Shown piece after piece: positions 7,006 through 14,840 of a DNA stretch of 64,000 nucleotides. How positions within the stretch are numbered: the first letter of the stretch is position 1; each line of letters opens with the position of its first letter. A model generated the notes under the pieces. The model ran no database searches, was not told the DNA's origin, and worked only from the letters and a program-made list of their open reading frames with translations. The position numbers and the translations under genes are program-made. The stretch is from Rikenella sp031549665 (GTDB taxonomy: Bacteria; Bacteroidota; Bacteroidia; Bacteroidales; Rikenellaceae): NCBI GenBank assembly GCA_031549665.1, contig JAVBPJ010000003.1, positions 1 to 64,000 on the forward strand, written 5' to 3'.

Positions 7006-9210
7006 ATGGAAACCGTCATTCTTCCCGTTCTGGAGATGAGCTGCGCGGCGTGCGCCGCGGCGGTGGAGTCCCACGTGAGCAAGCAGCCGGGCGTGCTACG
7101 GGCCGCGGTCAATTTTGCCGACAACACCCTGTCCCTCGACTACGACCCCGCGCAAACCTCGCTCGCGGCGGTTCAGGCCGCCGTCCGCTCCATCGGCTAC
7201 GACCTGATCCTGCCCTCCTCCCCTGCCGACACCTCCGGCCCCGCGTTCGGCATGGCCGACCGCTCCGCCGCCGAAGCGCGGCGCGCCTACTACCGTTCGC
7301 TCCGCCGCCGAACCGTCGTTTCGTGGGTGCTGGCCCTTCCGCTGGCGGCCATCGGCATGTTCTGGATGCACGCTCCGGGAGCCAACTGGGTTATGCTGCT
7401 GCTGGCCGCTCCCATCCTTTTCTACGGCGGCTGGCCCTTTTTCCGCCATGCGGCCAAGCAGATCCGCCACCTGCGCCCGGGCATGGACACGCTGGTGGCC
7501 CTGAGTACCTCGATCGCCTTTCTGTTCAGCTTGTTTAACACCCTGTGGCCCGGCGTTTGGCTGGCCCGGGGGCTGGAGGCGCACGTTTATTACGAGGCGG
7601 CGGGAGTCATCATCGCTTTTGTGCTGCTTGGCAAACTGCTCGAAGAGCGGGCCAAGAACAGCGCCGGATCGGCCATCAAACGGCTGATGGGCCTGCAACC
7701 CCAAACGGCCCGCCTGCGCCTGCCCGACGGGAGCGAGGCCGACGTCCCCATTCTCCAGCTAAAGATAGGCGACCGCATTGTGGTGCGGCCTGGCGAACGG
7801 ATCGCCGTCGACGGGCGCGTGGTCGAGGGCGAATCCTACGTGGACGAAAGCATGATCAACGGCGAACCGATCCCCCGTTTCAAGGGGGCTGCGGACGCCG
7901 TGCTGGCCGGAACGATCAACCAGCGCGGTTCGCTGCTGGTCGAGGCCGACGAGGTGGGCGACCGCACCCTGCTGGCCCGCATCATCGAACGGGTGCGGCA
8001 GGCGCAGGGCAGCAAGGCCCCCGTGCAGCGCACCGTCGACCGCATCAGCGCCGTGTTTGTTCCCGTTGTGGTGGGGTTGGCCCTGGTTACGCTGGTCGTT
8101 TGGAGCCTGTGCGGCGACCCCGTGCGGGGCATACTGGCGGCCGTTTCAGTGCTGGTGATCGCCTGTCCCTGCGCCCTGGGGCTGGCCACTCCCACCGCGC
8201 TGATGGTGGGCATGGGCCGCGGAGCCGAACAACACATCCTGATCAAAGACGCTACGGCTCTCGAAGAGCTATGCCGCATAGATACCGTGGTGTTCGATAA
8301 AACGGGAACCCTGACCGAGGGCCGCCCGATGGTCGTCTCGTGGCGATGGCTCGAACCCGAAACCGACCACGCGCGGGCTGTGCTGCTGGCCATCGAACGC
8401 CGGTCGGAACATCCGCTGGCCGCTGCGGTGATTGACTCGCTGAACGCTTCGGGCGGCGGGGAGCTGCCCGCCGTGCCGCTCGAACAGTTCGAAAGCGTTA
8501 CGGGCCGCGGGGTGGCGGCTGTGTGCGGCGGTGTCCGCTACTGGGTGGGAAACCGCTCGTTCGCGCAGGAGCAGGGCGTGCGCGAGTTGCCGATCGACCG
8601 CAGCGGCATGTATTACGGGCGGGAGACTACCCTGCTCTGCGTGCTGGAGGTGGAAGACCCCGTCAAGCCCTCGTCCGTCGAGGCCGTGGCCGAACTGAAA
8701 CGGCGCGGCATCGACCTGCACCTGCTCACGGGGGCCGACCCCCACGCGGCCGATCAGGCGGCCCGCGAGACGGGCATCGACCACCTGCGGGCCGAGGCGC
8801 TCCCGGGCGACAAGGAACGCTACGTCGAACTGTTGCAGGGACAGGGGCGGCGGGTGGCCATGGTGGGCGACGGCATCAACGATTCGCAGGCCCTGGCACG
8901 GGCCGACGTGAGCGTGGCCATGGGCCGCGGAACCGACGTGGCGATGGAGGTGGCCATGGTAACGATCGTTACCGACGACCTGCGGCTGCTGCCCCGCGCA
9001 ATGGCCCTTTCGCGGACAACGGTGCGCACCATCCGGCAAAACCTGTTCTGGGCCTTTGTCTACAACGTGGTGGGCATCCCCATCGCGGCCGGAGCGCTCT
9101 ACCCCGCTTTCGACCTGTTGCTGAATCCCATGATCGCCAGCGCGGCCATGGCTTTTAGTTCGGTGTCGGTGGTGATGAATAGTTTGAAAATCAAATGGAT
9201 AAAACAATGA
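7006..9210 (+). CDS. copA: Cu(+)-exporting P1B-type ATPase
   Basis: 734 residues from ATG 7006. One N-terminal heavy-metal-associated domain (Met-Ser-Cys-Ala-Ala-Cys, residues ~9-14) is followed by eight predicted membrane segments. The copper-site motif Cys-Pro-Cys-Ala-Leu-Gly is near residue 388, the phosphorylation site Asp-Lys-Thr-Gly-Thr near 433, the nucleotide-domain Ser-Glu-His-Pro motif follows, and the hinge Gly-Asp-Gly-Ile-Asn-Asp-Ser is near residue 623. The actuator loop reads Asn-Gly-Glu-Pro instead of Thr-Gly-Glu-Pro, a tolerated variant. A TTG 27 bases upstream is unlikely because a TACCTTGC promoter-like box sits at 6985-6992. It exports cytosolic Cu(I) and overlaps a small metal-binding gene by four bases. 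Confidence 0.95.
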   Translation: METVILPVLEMSCAACAAAVESHVSKQPGVLRAAVNFADNTLSLDYDPAQTSLAAVQAAVRSIGYDLILPSSPADTSGPAFGMADRSAAEARRAYYRSLRRRTVVSWVLALPLAAIGMFWMHAPGANWVMLLLAAPILFYGGWPFFRHAAKQIRHLRPGMDTLVALSTSIAFLFSLFNTLWPGVWLARGLEAHVYYEAAGVIIAFVLLGKLLEERAKNSAGSAIKRLMGLQPQTARLRLPDGSEADVPILQLKIGDRIVVRPGERIAVDGRVVEGESYVDESMINGEPIPRFKGAADAVLAGTINQRGSLLVEADEVGDRTLLARIIERVRQAQGSKAPVQRTVDRISAVFVPVVVGLALVTLVVWSLCGDPVRGILAAVSVLVIACPCALGLATPTALMVGMGRGAEQHILIKDATALEELCRIDTVVFDKTGTLTEGRPMVVSWRWLEPETDHARAVLLAIERRSEHPLAAAVIDSLNASGGGELPAVPLEQFESVTGRGVAAVCGGVRYWVGNRSFAQEQGVRELPIDRSGMYYGRETTLLCVLEVEDPVKPSSVEAVAELKRRGIDLHLLTGADPHAADQAARETGIDHLRAEALPGDKERYVELLQGQGRRVAMVGDGINDSQALARADVSVAMGRGTDVAMEVAMVTIVTDDLRLLPRAMALSRTTVRTIRQNLFWAFVYNVVGIPIAAGALYPAFDLLLNPMIASAAMAFSSVSVVMNSLKIKWIKQ

Positions 9211-9419
9211 ATACAGTACGTTTGAAAACCAACGCCAAGTGCGGCGGTTGTGTGGCCCGTATCGGCGAACGCCTTGCGGAAGCGGGTTTGAACGCCGACC
9301 AATGGTCGATCGACCTGACCTCGCCCGACAAAGTATTGACCGTAACGAGCGACCTTCCGGCCCAGCGGCTGGTGGAACTGGTTGCCGAAGCGGGCTTCCG
9401 CGCGGAGCCGCTGCCGTAG
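9207..9419 (+). CDS. Heavy-metal-associated domain protein (copper chaperone-like)
   Basis: 70 residues with a ferredoxin-like HMA fold: beta strand, Lys-Cys-Gly-Gly-Cys-Val-Ala-Arg (Cys-X2-Cys around residues 11-14), helix, then Val-Leu-Thr-Val-Thr and a second helix. It lacks the Met normally preceding the first Cys of CopZ (here Ala-Lys-Cys). The ATG at 9207 overlaps the copA stop (ATGA), so translation is probably coupled; an ATG at 9195 in the same frame is the alternative. Probably delivers or buffers Cu(I) for the adjacent ATPase. Confidence 0.8.
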   Translation: MNTVRLKTNAKCGGCVARIGERLAEAGLNADQWSIDLTSPDKVLTVTSDLPAQRLVELVAEAGFRAEPLP

Positions 9420-9427
9420 GGCCTCAA

Positions 9428-9459
9428 TTTTGGCCAAACGGGGAAAAGTGCTACCTTTG
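9428..9459 (+). promoter_or_regulatory. Promoter of tRNA-Pro
   Basis: TTTG at 9428-9431, a 20-base spacer, then TACCTTTG at 9452-9459: both boxes of the Bacteroidota consensus are perfect. The tRNA 5' end is 13 bases further on. Confidence 0.85.
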
Positions 9460-9471
9460 CGACTTCTTGTT

Positions 9472-9546
9472 CGGGGTGTAGCGCAGCCCGGTTAGCGCAC
9501 CTGCTTTGGGAGCAGGGGGTCCCAGGTTCGAATCCTGGTACCCCGA
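9472..9546 (+). tRNA. tRNA-Pro (anticodon TGG)
   Basis: 75-nt cloverleaf. The acceptor stem CGGGGTG pairs with TACCCCG with one G-T pair. The anticodon stem CCTGC/GCAGG closes a 7-base loop with anticodon TGG at 9507-9509. The T-arm has the canonical GGTTCGAATCC. The discriminator is A at 9546 and no CCA is encoded. It has its own strong promoter and terminator, and its 3' end is repeated 199 bases downstream. Confidence 0.97.
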
Positions 9547-9560
9547 CAAAACAATCGAAA
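9531..9560 (+). repeat. att-like direct repeat, copy 1 (tRNA-Pro 3' end)
   Basis: 30 bases identical to 9730-9759. It covers the last 16 bases of tRNA-Pro plus the 14 flanking bases. A repeat of a tRNA 3' end is the typical product of tyrosine-recombinase integration. Confidence 0.8.
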
Positions 9561-9567
9561 GGAAATG

Positions 9568-9590
9568 AGCCATCGTCAGATGGCTTTTTC
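9568..9590 (+). terminator. Terminator after tRNA-Pro
   Basis: Stem AGCCATC/GATGGCT with a 4-base loop followed by five T residues. Confidence 0.8.
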
Positions 9591-9729
9591 TTTGAAAACA
9601 GTCGAGTCAAATTTATTTGAACGAGGCCTGTTGTCAAAGAAAAAGGGCATTGTGGAGCAACATTGCGTTTTGATTGTTTTTAGCCGCCCCTGCGGCAAGC
9701 AGCACAGGAAAAACAAGCGAAGCGCAGTT

Positions 9730-9759
9730 AATCCTGGTACCCCGACAAAACAATCGAAA
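9730..9759 (+). repeat. att-like direct repeat, copy 2
   Basis: Exact 30-base copy of 9531-9560, followed like the first copy by an AGCCATC-type hairpin. The 169 bases between the copies hold no recognisable gene. Confidence 0.8.
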
Positions 9760-9765
9760 TGAAAA

Positions 9766-9791
9766 AGCCATCTATCTCAGATGGCTTTTGC
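9766..9791. terminator. Bidirectional terminator between att-like repeat and hisN-like gene
   Basis: Stem AGCCATCT/AGATGGCT with a 5-base loop, T-rich on the plus side and A-rich upstream, so it can terminate transcription from both directions. It resembles the hairpin at 9568-9590. Confidence 0.7.
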
Positions 9792-9795
9792 TTTT

Positions 9796-10554
9796 TTACT
9801 CGTTCAGCAGGCGGATCACTTCGGCGTGCAGTTCCGGAGCGGCGGCTACGATCGAGTCGCCCGCGGCCGGGTCGCCGCCATAATAGTCGGTAATAATCCC
9901 GCCCGCGCCGCGAATCACGGGAATCAGGGCCGTCAGGTCCCAGCGGTTCATCTTCGGGTCGACCATGATGTCGCCCCGGCCCGTAGCCAGTAGGAAATAA
10001 CCGTAGGCGTCGCCCCAGGTGCGCATCAGCCAGCAGCGCTGGGCCAGGCGGTTGAACCCTTCGGGGGTACGGTATTTCGAAATGTTGGCCAGGTCGGTGG
10101 TCAGCAGCAGCGCCCGCGAGAAATCCTCGCAGGGACGCACGCGGGTGGGTCGGCCGTTCCACAGGGCGGTGTGGTTGTCGCCCACCACCAAATCGTCCAT
10201 CAGCGGGTTGTAGATGGCTCCGTAAACAGGTTTTCCGTCCGCCACCACCCCGATCAGCGTGGCGAACAGCGGCACGCCGTGCATGAAACTTTTGGTGCCG
10301 TCGATCGGGTCGACCACCCATTCCGTAGCGCCCGTCCCGTGATTCCCGCTCTCCTCGCCCACAATGCGGCTGTCGGGGAAACGGGTCATGATCTGGTCTG
10401 CGAGGTAGGCCTCGATCTCCTTGTCGGCCAGCGTAACCGGCGAATCGTCGGCTTTGTAGTCCACGGCCACCGTGTTGATGTGGCGGTCGACGATCTGCCG
10501 GATGGCGGGCGTGAGCGATTCGACGAAAGCGGTGAATTCCTGAAACGTCATCAT
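9796..10554 (-). CDS. Inositol monophosphatase family phosphatase (HisN/SuhB-like)
   Basis: 252 residues. The metal-dependent IMPase motifs are present: Gly-Glu-Glu-Ser-Gly (about residue 69), Trp-Val-Val-Asp-Pro-Ile-Asp-Gly-Thr-Lys (about 83) and the C-terminal Asn-Arg-Trp-Asp-Leu-Thr-Ala (about 204). The Thr-Lys-Ser-Phe-Met-His-Gly following the second motif is typical of the histidinol-phosphatase HisN branch, but inositol or sugar phosphates cannot be excluded. The start is the ATGATG pair at 10551-10554. It ends just before a bidirectional terminator and follows queE by 17 bases, so it is probably the last gene of the hpt-queE operon. Confidence 0.85.
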   Translation of the reverse strand: MMTFQEFTAFVESLTPAIRQIVDRHINTVAVDYKADDSPVTLADKEIEAYLADQIMTRFPDSRIVGEESGNHGTGATEWVVDPIDGTKSFMHGVPLFATLIGVVADGKPVYGAIYNPLMDDLVVGDNHTALWNGRPTRVRPCEDFSRALLLTTDLANISKYRTPEGFNRLAQRCWLMRTWGDAYGYFLLATGRGDIMVDPKMNRWDLTALIPVIRGAGGIITDYYGGDPAAGDSIVAAAPELHAEVIRLLNE

Positions 10555-10571
10555 AAGTATTGGCGCGGGGA

Positions 10572-11201
10572 TTAAGGGATGTGCATGAATTTGTGCGACT
10601 GGATCGAGATCCGCCAGCGGGGGTTGGCCTTGACGTATTCGACCACCGGGCCGATCACCTGTTCGTAGCGGCTCCATTCGGGTTGCAGCAACAGCAGGCA
10701 GGCGTCCGACACCCCCCGGGCGCACTGTTCGGCCCAGGCGAAATCCTCGGCGTTTTCCACAATCACTTTCAGCTCGTCGGCCCGGGCAAGGTTTTCGGGC
10801 AGGGGCGGTTGCTGCCGCTTGGGGGAGAGGCATACCCAGTCGAAGCTGCCGGTGATGGGGCAACTGCCCGAGGTTTCCAAAAAAATCTCCATCCCCTGCT
10901 CGTGCAGCCGGTCGGTGAGCGTGTCGAGCGGATAGAGGGTCGGTTCGCCGCCCGTAACCACCACCGCGCGCGCCGGAAACGAGGCGGTGCGCCGGACGAT
11001 CTCCTCGACCGCGACGGGCGGGAAAAGGCGGGCGTTCCAGGTGAACTTGGCGTCGCACCAGCGGCATCCCACGTCGCACCCGCCCAGGCGGATGAAGTAG
11101 GCGGCTTTGCCGGTGTGGAACCCCTCGCCCTGTAGGGTGTAGAAGTCCTCGACCAGCGGGAGCTTGCGGCCCCCCTCCAACAGGTTCTCGAAAGGGGTCA
11201 T
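10572..11201 (-). CDS. queE: 7-carboxy-7-deazaguanine synthase (radical SAM)
   Basis: 209 residues. The radical SAM cluster motif reads Cys-Asp-Val-Gly-Cys-Arg-Trp-Cys-Asp (Cys-X3-Cys-X2-Cys, about residues 43-50), followed by Lys-Phe-Thr-Trp as in Bacteroidota QueE. The N-terminal Phe-Tyr-Thr-Leu-Gln-Gly-Glu-Gly-Phe-His-Thr-Gly-Lys segment is characteristic of the family. It contracts 6-carboxytetrahydropterin to 7-carboxy-7-deazaguanine in the queuosine pathway. It overlaps hpt by four bases (ATGA). The other queuosine genes are not in this window. Confidence 0.9.
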   Translation of the reverse strand: MTPFENLLEGGRKLPLVEDFYTLQGEGFHTGKAAYFIRLGGCDVGCRWCDAKFTWNARLFPPVAVEEIVRRTASFPARAVVVTGGEPTLYPLDTLTDRLHEQGMEIFLETSGSCPITGSFDWVCLSPKRQQPPLPENLARADELKVIVENAEDFAWAEQCARGVSDACLLLLQPEWSRYEQVIGPVVEYVKANPRWRISIQSHKFMHIP

Positions 11202-11746
11202 TCTTCGACCACCAGTTGGTAAATGTCGCGCAGGTTGCGCCCCTGTTGGTTGTAGTCGAGTCCGAAGCCCACCACAAAGCGGTCTTCGATTTCGAGGGCC
11301 ATGTAGTCGATCGGAATCGATTTCAGGTACAGGTTGGGTTTGATCAGCAGGGTGGCCGTGCGGATGCTTTTCGCTCCGGCTTCGGTGAGCAGCTTGTAGA
11401 GGGTTTCGATGGTGTTTCCGGTCTCCACCACGTCTTCCACCACAATCACGTCGCGTCCGCGGATCGGCACCGTGGGGGCTATCTCCACCCGGACCTTTCC
11501 CGAGCTTTTCGTTCCCGAACCGTACGAAGCCAGCTTCACGAACCCGAGTTCGAACCCGGGGGTCAGCTCTTTGTAGAGTTCGGCGCCGAACAGGAAAGCT
11601 CCATTGAGCGTAACAAGCAGAATGGGAGGTTTTTGCGAGGACGCGTAGTCCAGATTGATCCGCGCCGCTACTTTCCGAATGGCTTTCTGCAGGGTCGACT
11701 CGGGAATGTAGGACTCAAAAACGCGGTTGTGCAGGGTAACACGCAT
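11198..11746 (-). CDS. hpt: Hypoxanthine/guanine phosphoribosyltransferase
   Basis: 182 residues. The PRPP-binding loop reads Val-Ile-Val-Val-Glu-Asp-Val-Val-Glu-Thr-Gly-Asn-Thr (about residue 97), one residue off the usual Asp-Thr-Gly form. Flanking strands and the C-terminal Phe-Val-Val-Gly-Phe-Gly-Leu-Asp-Tyr are typical of HPRT. It salvages hypoxanthine or guanine to IMP or GMP in the cytosol. It is the first gene of hpt-queE-hisN-like and is divergent from purE, sharing a palindromic promoter. Confidence 0.93.
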   Translation of the reverse strand: MRVTLHNRVFESYIPESTLQKAIRKVAARINLDYASSQKPPILLVTLNGAFLFGAELYKELTPGFELGFVKLASYGSGTKSSGKVRVEIAPTVPIRGRDVIVVEDVVETGNTIETLYKLLTEAGAKSIRTATLLIKPNLYLKSIPIDYMALEIEDRFVVGFGLDYNQQGRNLRDIYQLVVEE

Positions 11747-11765
11747 GGGATTTGGTTCGAATGAT

Positions 11766-11781
11766 TACCTTTGCAAAGGTA
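11766..11781. promoter_or_regulatory. Palindromic back-to-back -7 elements for hpt and purE
   Basis: TACCTTTGCAAAGGTA is a perfect 16-bp palindrome made of two TAnnTTTG boxes, one on each strand. The plus-strand box serves purE (ATG 11801) and the minus-strand box serves hpt (ATG 11746). Confidence 0.8.
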
Positions 11782-11800
11782 ACAAAACCCCCTCGAAAAT

Positions 11801-12313
11801 ATGCAACCCAAAGTATCGATCATCATGGGCAGCACCTCGGACATGAAGGTGATGGCCGAAGCCGCCAAATTCCTCGACGAGATGGAAATTCCCTTCGAGA
11901 TCAACGCCCTTTCGGCGCACCGCACCCCCGACCGGGTGCTGGAGTTTGCCCGTACGGCGCACACGCGCGGGGTGAAGGTGATCGTGGCCGGTGCGGGCGG
12001 AGCCGCCCACCTGCCGGGCGTGGTGGCCGCGCTGACGCCGCTTCCGGTGATCGGGGTTCCGGTCAAGTCGTCGAACTCGATCGACGGCTGGGACAGCATC
12101 CTCTCCATGTTGCAGATGCCCTCGGGGATCCCCGTGGCCACGGTGGCACTGGACGGAGCCAAAAACGCGGCCATTCTGGCGGCGCAGATCATCGGCACCG
12201 GCGAACAGACCATCCAGCAGAAGATCCTTGCTTTCAAGGGCGATCTGGCCAAAAAAATCGAGCAGGCCAACCAAGAGCTGGCCTCCGTGTCGTTCAAGTT
12301 CCGGGTAGGCTGA
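11801..12313 (+). CDS. purE: N5-carboxyaminoimidazole ribonucleotide mutase
   Basis: 170 residues, the usual size for class I PurE. The motifs are Ile-Met-Gly-Ser-Thr-Ser-Asp (residues 8-14), Ser-Ala-His-Arg-Thr-Pro (about 45-50) and Ala-Gly-Ala-Gly-Gly-Ala-Ala-His-Leu-Pro-Gly. It converts N5-CAIR to CAIR in purine synthesis. It stands alone without purK, and divergently from the salvage gene hpt. Confidence 0.96.
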   Translation: MQPKVSIIMGSTSDMKVMAEAAKFLDEMEIPFEINALSAHRTPDRVLEFARTAHTRGVKVIVAGAGGAAHLPGVVAALTPLPVIGVPVKSSNSIDGWDSILSMLQMPSGIPVATVALDGAKNAAILAAQIIGTGEQTIQQKILAFKGDLAKKIEQANQELASVSFKFRVG

Positions 12314-12341
12314 CCGCTTCCCCGCCCCGTATTGCCTGGTG

Positions 12342-13157
12342 ATGGAGAGTAGCGTTTTATATGCGTTTATATTGACCCTGATTGCCGGCCTTTCGACAGG
12401 TATCGGCAGTTTGATCGCCCTCTTCGCCAAGCGGACCAACAAGCGTTTCCTTTCGTTCGCTCTCGGTTTTTCGGCCGGAGTGATGATCTACATTTCGTTC
12501 GTCGACCTCTTCCCCAACGCCCTGTCGATGGTGGGAACCCTGTACGACGCGCGGCAGGCGGCCCTTTTCACGACCCTCGCCTTTTTCGGCGGGATCCTCT
12601 TCATCGCCGCCATCGATAAAATGGTGCCCTCGGTCGAAAATCCGCACGAAATCCGCAGCGTCGAGAGCATGCAGCAGCCCGTGCATCCCAACGCGAAGCT
12701 CAACAAGCGGATGATGCGCACGGGCGTGGTTACGGCGTTGGTGATCGGCATCCACAACCTGCCCGAGGGGGTGGCCACTTTCATGGCGGCCCTGAACGAT
12801 CCCAAAACCGGAGCGGCCATCGCCGTGGCCATCGCCATCCACAACATCCCCGAAGGGATTGCCGTTTCGGTGCCGGTGTATTACGCCACGGGGAACCGCA
12901 AAAAGGCGTTCAATTTTTCATTTCTCTCGGGCCTGGCCGAACCGATCGGCGCCCTGCTGGCCTACCTGATCCTGGCCCCGTTCCTGAGCGACGTGATGCT
13001 GGGGATTATTTTTGCGGCCGTGGCGGGCATCATGGTCTACATTTCGCTCGACGAGCTGCTCCCCGCCGCCCACGAATATGGCGAACACCACGTGGCCATT
13101 TGGGGGCTGATCCTCGGGATGGCCGTGATGGCTCTCAGCATTTTGAGTTTCCTATGA
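12342..13157 (+). CDS. zupT: ZIP-family zinc transporter
   Basis: 271 residues with eight predicted membrane helices. The two ZIP metal-site motifs are His-Asn-Leu-Pro-Glu-Gly (about residue 138) and His-Asn-Ile-Pro-Glu-Gly-Ile-Ala (about 168). ATG 12342 is preferred to an adjacent in-frame GTG at 12339. It imports Zn(II) and possibly other divalent ions across the inner membrane. It overlaps the next small gene by four bases. Confidence 0.93.
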   Translation: MESSVLYAFILTLIAGLSTGIGSLIALFAKRTNKRFLSFALGFSAGVMIYISFVDLFPNALSMVGTLYDARQAALFTTLAFFGGILFIAAIDKMVPSVENPHEIRSVESMQQPVHPNAKLNKRMMRTGVVTALVIGIHNLPEGVATFMAALNDPKTGAAIAVAIAIHNIPEGIAVSVPVYYATGNRKKAFNFSFLSGLAEPIGALLAYLILAPFLSDVMLGIIFAAVAGIMVYISLDELLPAAHEYGEHHVAIWGLILGMAVMALSILSFL

Positions 13158-13297
13158 TCCGTTGGTGGCGTGGGCGGACAACCCAGGAAAAGTGGATGGT
13201 GGCGCTGATTGCGATGCTGGCGATCGCCGTGCTGACCCGTTTCGAATTCTTCTGGAAAGAGGCCTCCGACGCCTTTTCGTCGCTCTTTAACCGGTAA
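13154..13297 (+). CDS. Small single-pass membrane protein, unknown
   Basis: 47 residues starting at an ATG that overlaps the zupT stop codon (ATGA). The first dozen residues are basic (Met-Ile-Arg-Trp-Trp-Arg-Gly-Arg), followed by one hydrophobic helix (about residues 17-27, Ala-Leu-Ile-Ala-Met-Leu-Ala-Ile-Ala-Val-Leu) and an amphipathic tail ending Phe-Asn-Arg. The start overlap argues for translational coupling and a role with the zinc transporter or its membrane neighbourhood. No family is recognised. Confidence 0.65.
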   Translation: MIRWWRGRTTQEKWMVALIAMLAIAVLTRFEFFWKEASDAFSSLFNR

Positions 13298-13472
13298 TTC
13301 TCACGTTTGGGAATTATCCGGCGACAAAGTCTGCCGCCGGCGGAGGGCTAAACAAGCCGCAGGCGAATGTGCAGCCCGCCGCATGGGGCGGCGGCGGACT
13401 GCTGGGCATCGCTAAAGCGATACCGATAGAATGATTTGTTCGCAAAGGATGCGTATCTGGAATCAATGTAAA

Positions 13473-13502
13473 CGGGGGAGTGCGCAACTGCGCACTCCCC
13501 CG
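13473..13502. terminator. Strong bidirectional terminator
   Basis: A perfect 14-bp inverted repeat (CGGGGGAGTGCGCA and its complement) with almost no spacer, followed by CTCTCTTTT. It separates the zupT unit from the convergent 2-oxoacid oxidoreductase operon. The preceding bases 13298-13472 contain no gene that I can support. Confidence 0.85.
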
Positions 13503-13534
13503 CTCTCTTTTCCATTTGAGGGCTATTCGGCGAT

Positions 13535-14074
13535 TTACAGCGACACCAGTTCGGCTCCGCGCCGCAAGGCTGCCTCGTTGGCCGGAATCAGGCCGTGCGC
13601 CCGTTCGGGAAGCGATTTGCGCAGCCCCTCGATCACGTTATCGAGCGTAACCACGGGCCGGAGTTTGAGGTAGGCCCCCAGCACGATCATGTTGAATACC
13701 TTGTTGTTGCCGCTCCGCACCGCTTCGACGGTGGCCGGAACGGTGTGGATCGATATGTCGGTGCGGGAGGGGGGAACCGATACCCCGTTGGGGTCGTACA
13801 GCAGCATCCCGCCGGGTTTGACCGAATTGGCGAACTTGTTGACCGACTGCTGGTTCAGCAAAATGGCGGTGTCGTAGGTTTGCAGCACGGGCGAGCTGAT
13901 TTTCCGGTCGCTCAAAATCACGGTTACGTTGGCCGTTCCGCCGCGCATTTCGGGCCCGTACGACGGGATCCAGGTTACCTCCTGCCCTTGCATGACCCCG
14001 GCGTAGGCCAGAATCTTACCGAGCGAAAGCACTCCTTGTCCGCCGAAGCCCGCGATCAAAATCTCCTCTTTCAT
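13535..14074 (-). CDS. 2-oxoacid:ferredoxin oxidoreductase, gamma subunit
   Basis: 179 residues. The family signature Ala-Gly-Phe-Gly-Gly-Gln-Gly-Val-Leu-Ser-Leu-Gly (residues 8-19) and Ser-Tyr-Gly-Pro-Glu-Met-Arg-Gly-Gly-Thr-Ala (about 38-48) define the gamma (POR catalytic) subunit. With the three upstream genes it forms a complete four-subunit ferredoxin-linked enzyme decarboxylating a 2-oxoacid to an acyl-CoA. It is last in the operon, 3 bp after the beta subunit, and ends near the bidirectional terminator at 13473-13502. Confidence 0.9.
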   Translation of the reverse strand: MKEEILIAGFGGQGVLSLGKILAYAGVMQGQEVTWIPSYGPEMRGGTANVTVILSDRKISSPVLQTYDTAILLNQQSVNKFANSVKPGGMLLYDPNGVSVPPSRTDISIHTVPATVEAVRSGNNKVFNMIVLGAYLKLRPVVTLDNVIEGLRKSLPERAHGLIPANEAALRRGAELVSL

Positions 14075-14077
14075 GCG

Positions 14078-14836
14078 TTATTTGTTTTTCAGATCGCCCA
14101 GCGGGTAAGTGGGAAACAGGTTCTCCTCCATCCAGTCGTTGGCGCCCGTGGGCGACATTTTCCATCCGGAGTTGCAGGTGGCCACGATTTCGACCACCGA
14201 GGTGCCGCGGTTGTTCAGCGAATTTTCAAAGGCCCGCCGGATGGCTTTCTTCGCCGCCCGCACGGCGGCGGGTTTGTGGACGGCCTGACGGGTTACGTAG
14301 GCCACGCCGTCGAGGTGGGCCACCATGTCCGACACCTTGAACGGATAGCCGTTCAGGATGGCGTCGCGTCCGGCGGGGGTGGTGGCGGTTTTCATGCCGA
14401 GCGGAGTGGTGGGCGACATTTGCCCGCCGGTCATGCCGTAAATGGCGTTGTTGATGAAGAGGATGGCGATGCTGTCGCCGCGGTTGCAGGCGTGGATCAT
14501 TTCGCCGGTGCCGATGGCGGCCAGGTCGCCGTCGCCCTGGTAGGTGAAGACCAGTTTTTCGGGCGACAGCCGCTTAACGCCCGAAGCGACGGCCGGAGCG
14601 CGCCCGTGGGCGGCCTGGATCATGTCGATATCGACGTAGTTGTACAAGAATACGGAACAGCCTACGGGGGTGATCCCGATGCTGTTGGATTCGGCTCCCA
14701 GTTCGTCGATCACTTCGGCCACGAGCTTGTGGACGGCGCCGTGCGAACAGCCCGGGCAGTAGTGCATCGTGGTTCCGGTAATGAGCCGGGGCTTGGCGTA
14801 TACCAGATTCTCGGGGGTATGTGTTACTTCGAACAT
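14078..14836 (-). CDS. 2-oxoacid:ferredoxin oxidoreductase, TPP-binding beta subunit
   Basis: 252 residues. The N-terminal Cys-Pro-Gly-Cys-Ser-His-Gly (about residue 28) and the thiamine-diphosphate motif Gly-Asp-Gly-Asp-Leu-Ala-Ala-Ile-Gly (about 100) followed by Asn-Asn-Ala-Ile-Tyr-Gly-Met-Thr-Gly-Gly-Gln (about 128) identify the TPP-binding subunit of the Kor/Vor class. Substrate (2-oxoglutarate or branched-chain oxoacid) cannot be settled by eye. It is 4 bp from the alpha subunit and 3 bp from gamma. Confidence 0.92.
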   Translation of the reverse strand: MFEVTHTPENLVYAKPRLITGTTMHYCPGCSHGAVHKLVAEVIDELGAESNSIGITPVGCSVFLYNYVDIDMIQAAHGRAPAVASGVKRLSPEKLVFTYQGDGDLAAIGTGEMIHACNRGDSIAILFINNAIYGMTGGQMSPTTPLGMKTATTPAGRDAILNGYPFKVSDMVAHLDGVAYVTRQAVHKPAAVRAAKKAIRRAFENSLNNRGTSVVEIVATCNSGWKMSPTGANDWMEENLFPTYPLGDLKNK

Positions 14837-14840
14837 AGGG

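Noticed and set aside
9191..9637. A minus-strand frame containing Val-Pro-Gly-Phe-Glu-Pro-Gly-Thr-Pro across the tRNA
   Set aside because: It is the familiar artefact of translating the T-arm and anticodon arm of a tRNA gene; the tRNA on the plus strand explains the sequence.
10204..10554. Repeated GCC/GGC-rich sequences as a possible CRISPR or repeat array
   Set aside because: No regularly spaced direct repeat exists; it is codon-biased coding sequence. No CRISPR array was seen anywhere in the window.
13298..13472. GC-rich intergenic stretch with many GCCGCC/GGCGGC pairs, considered as a small RNA
   Set aside because: No promoter box of the local type faces it and no consistent fold or terminator apart from the hairpin at 13473-13502 was found.
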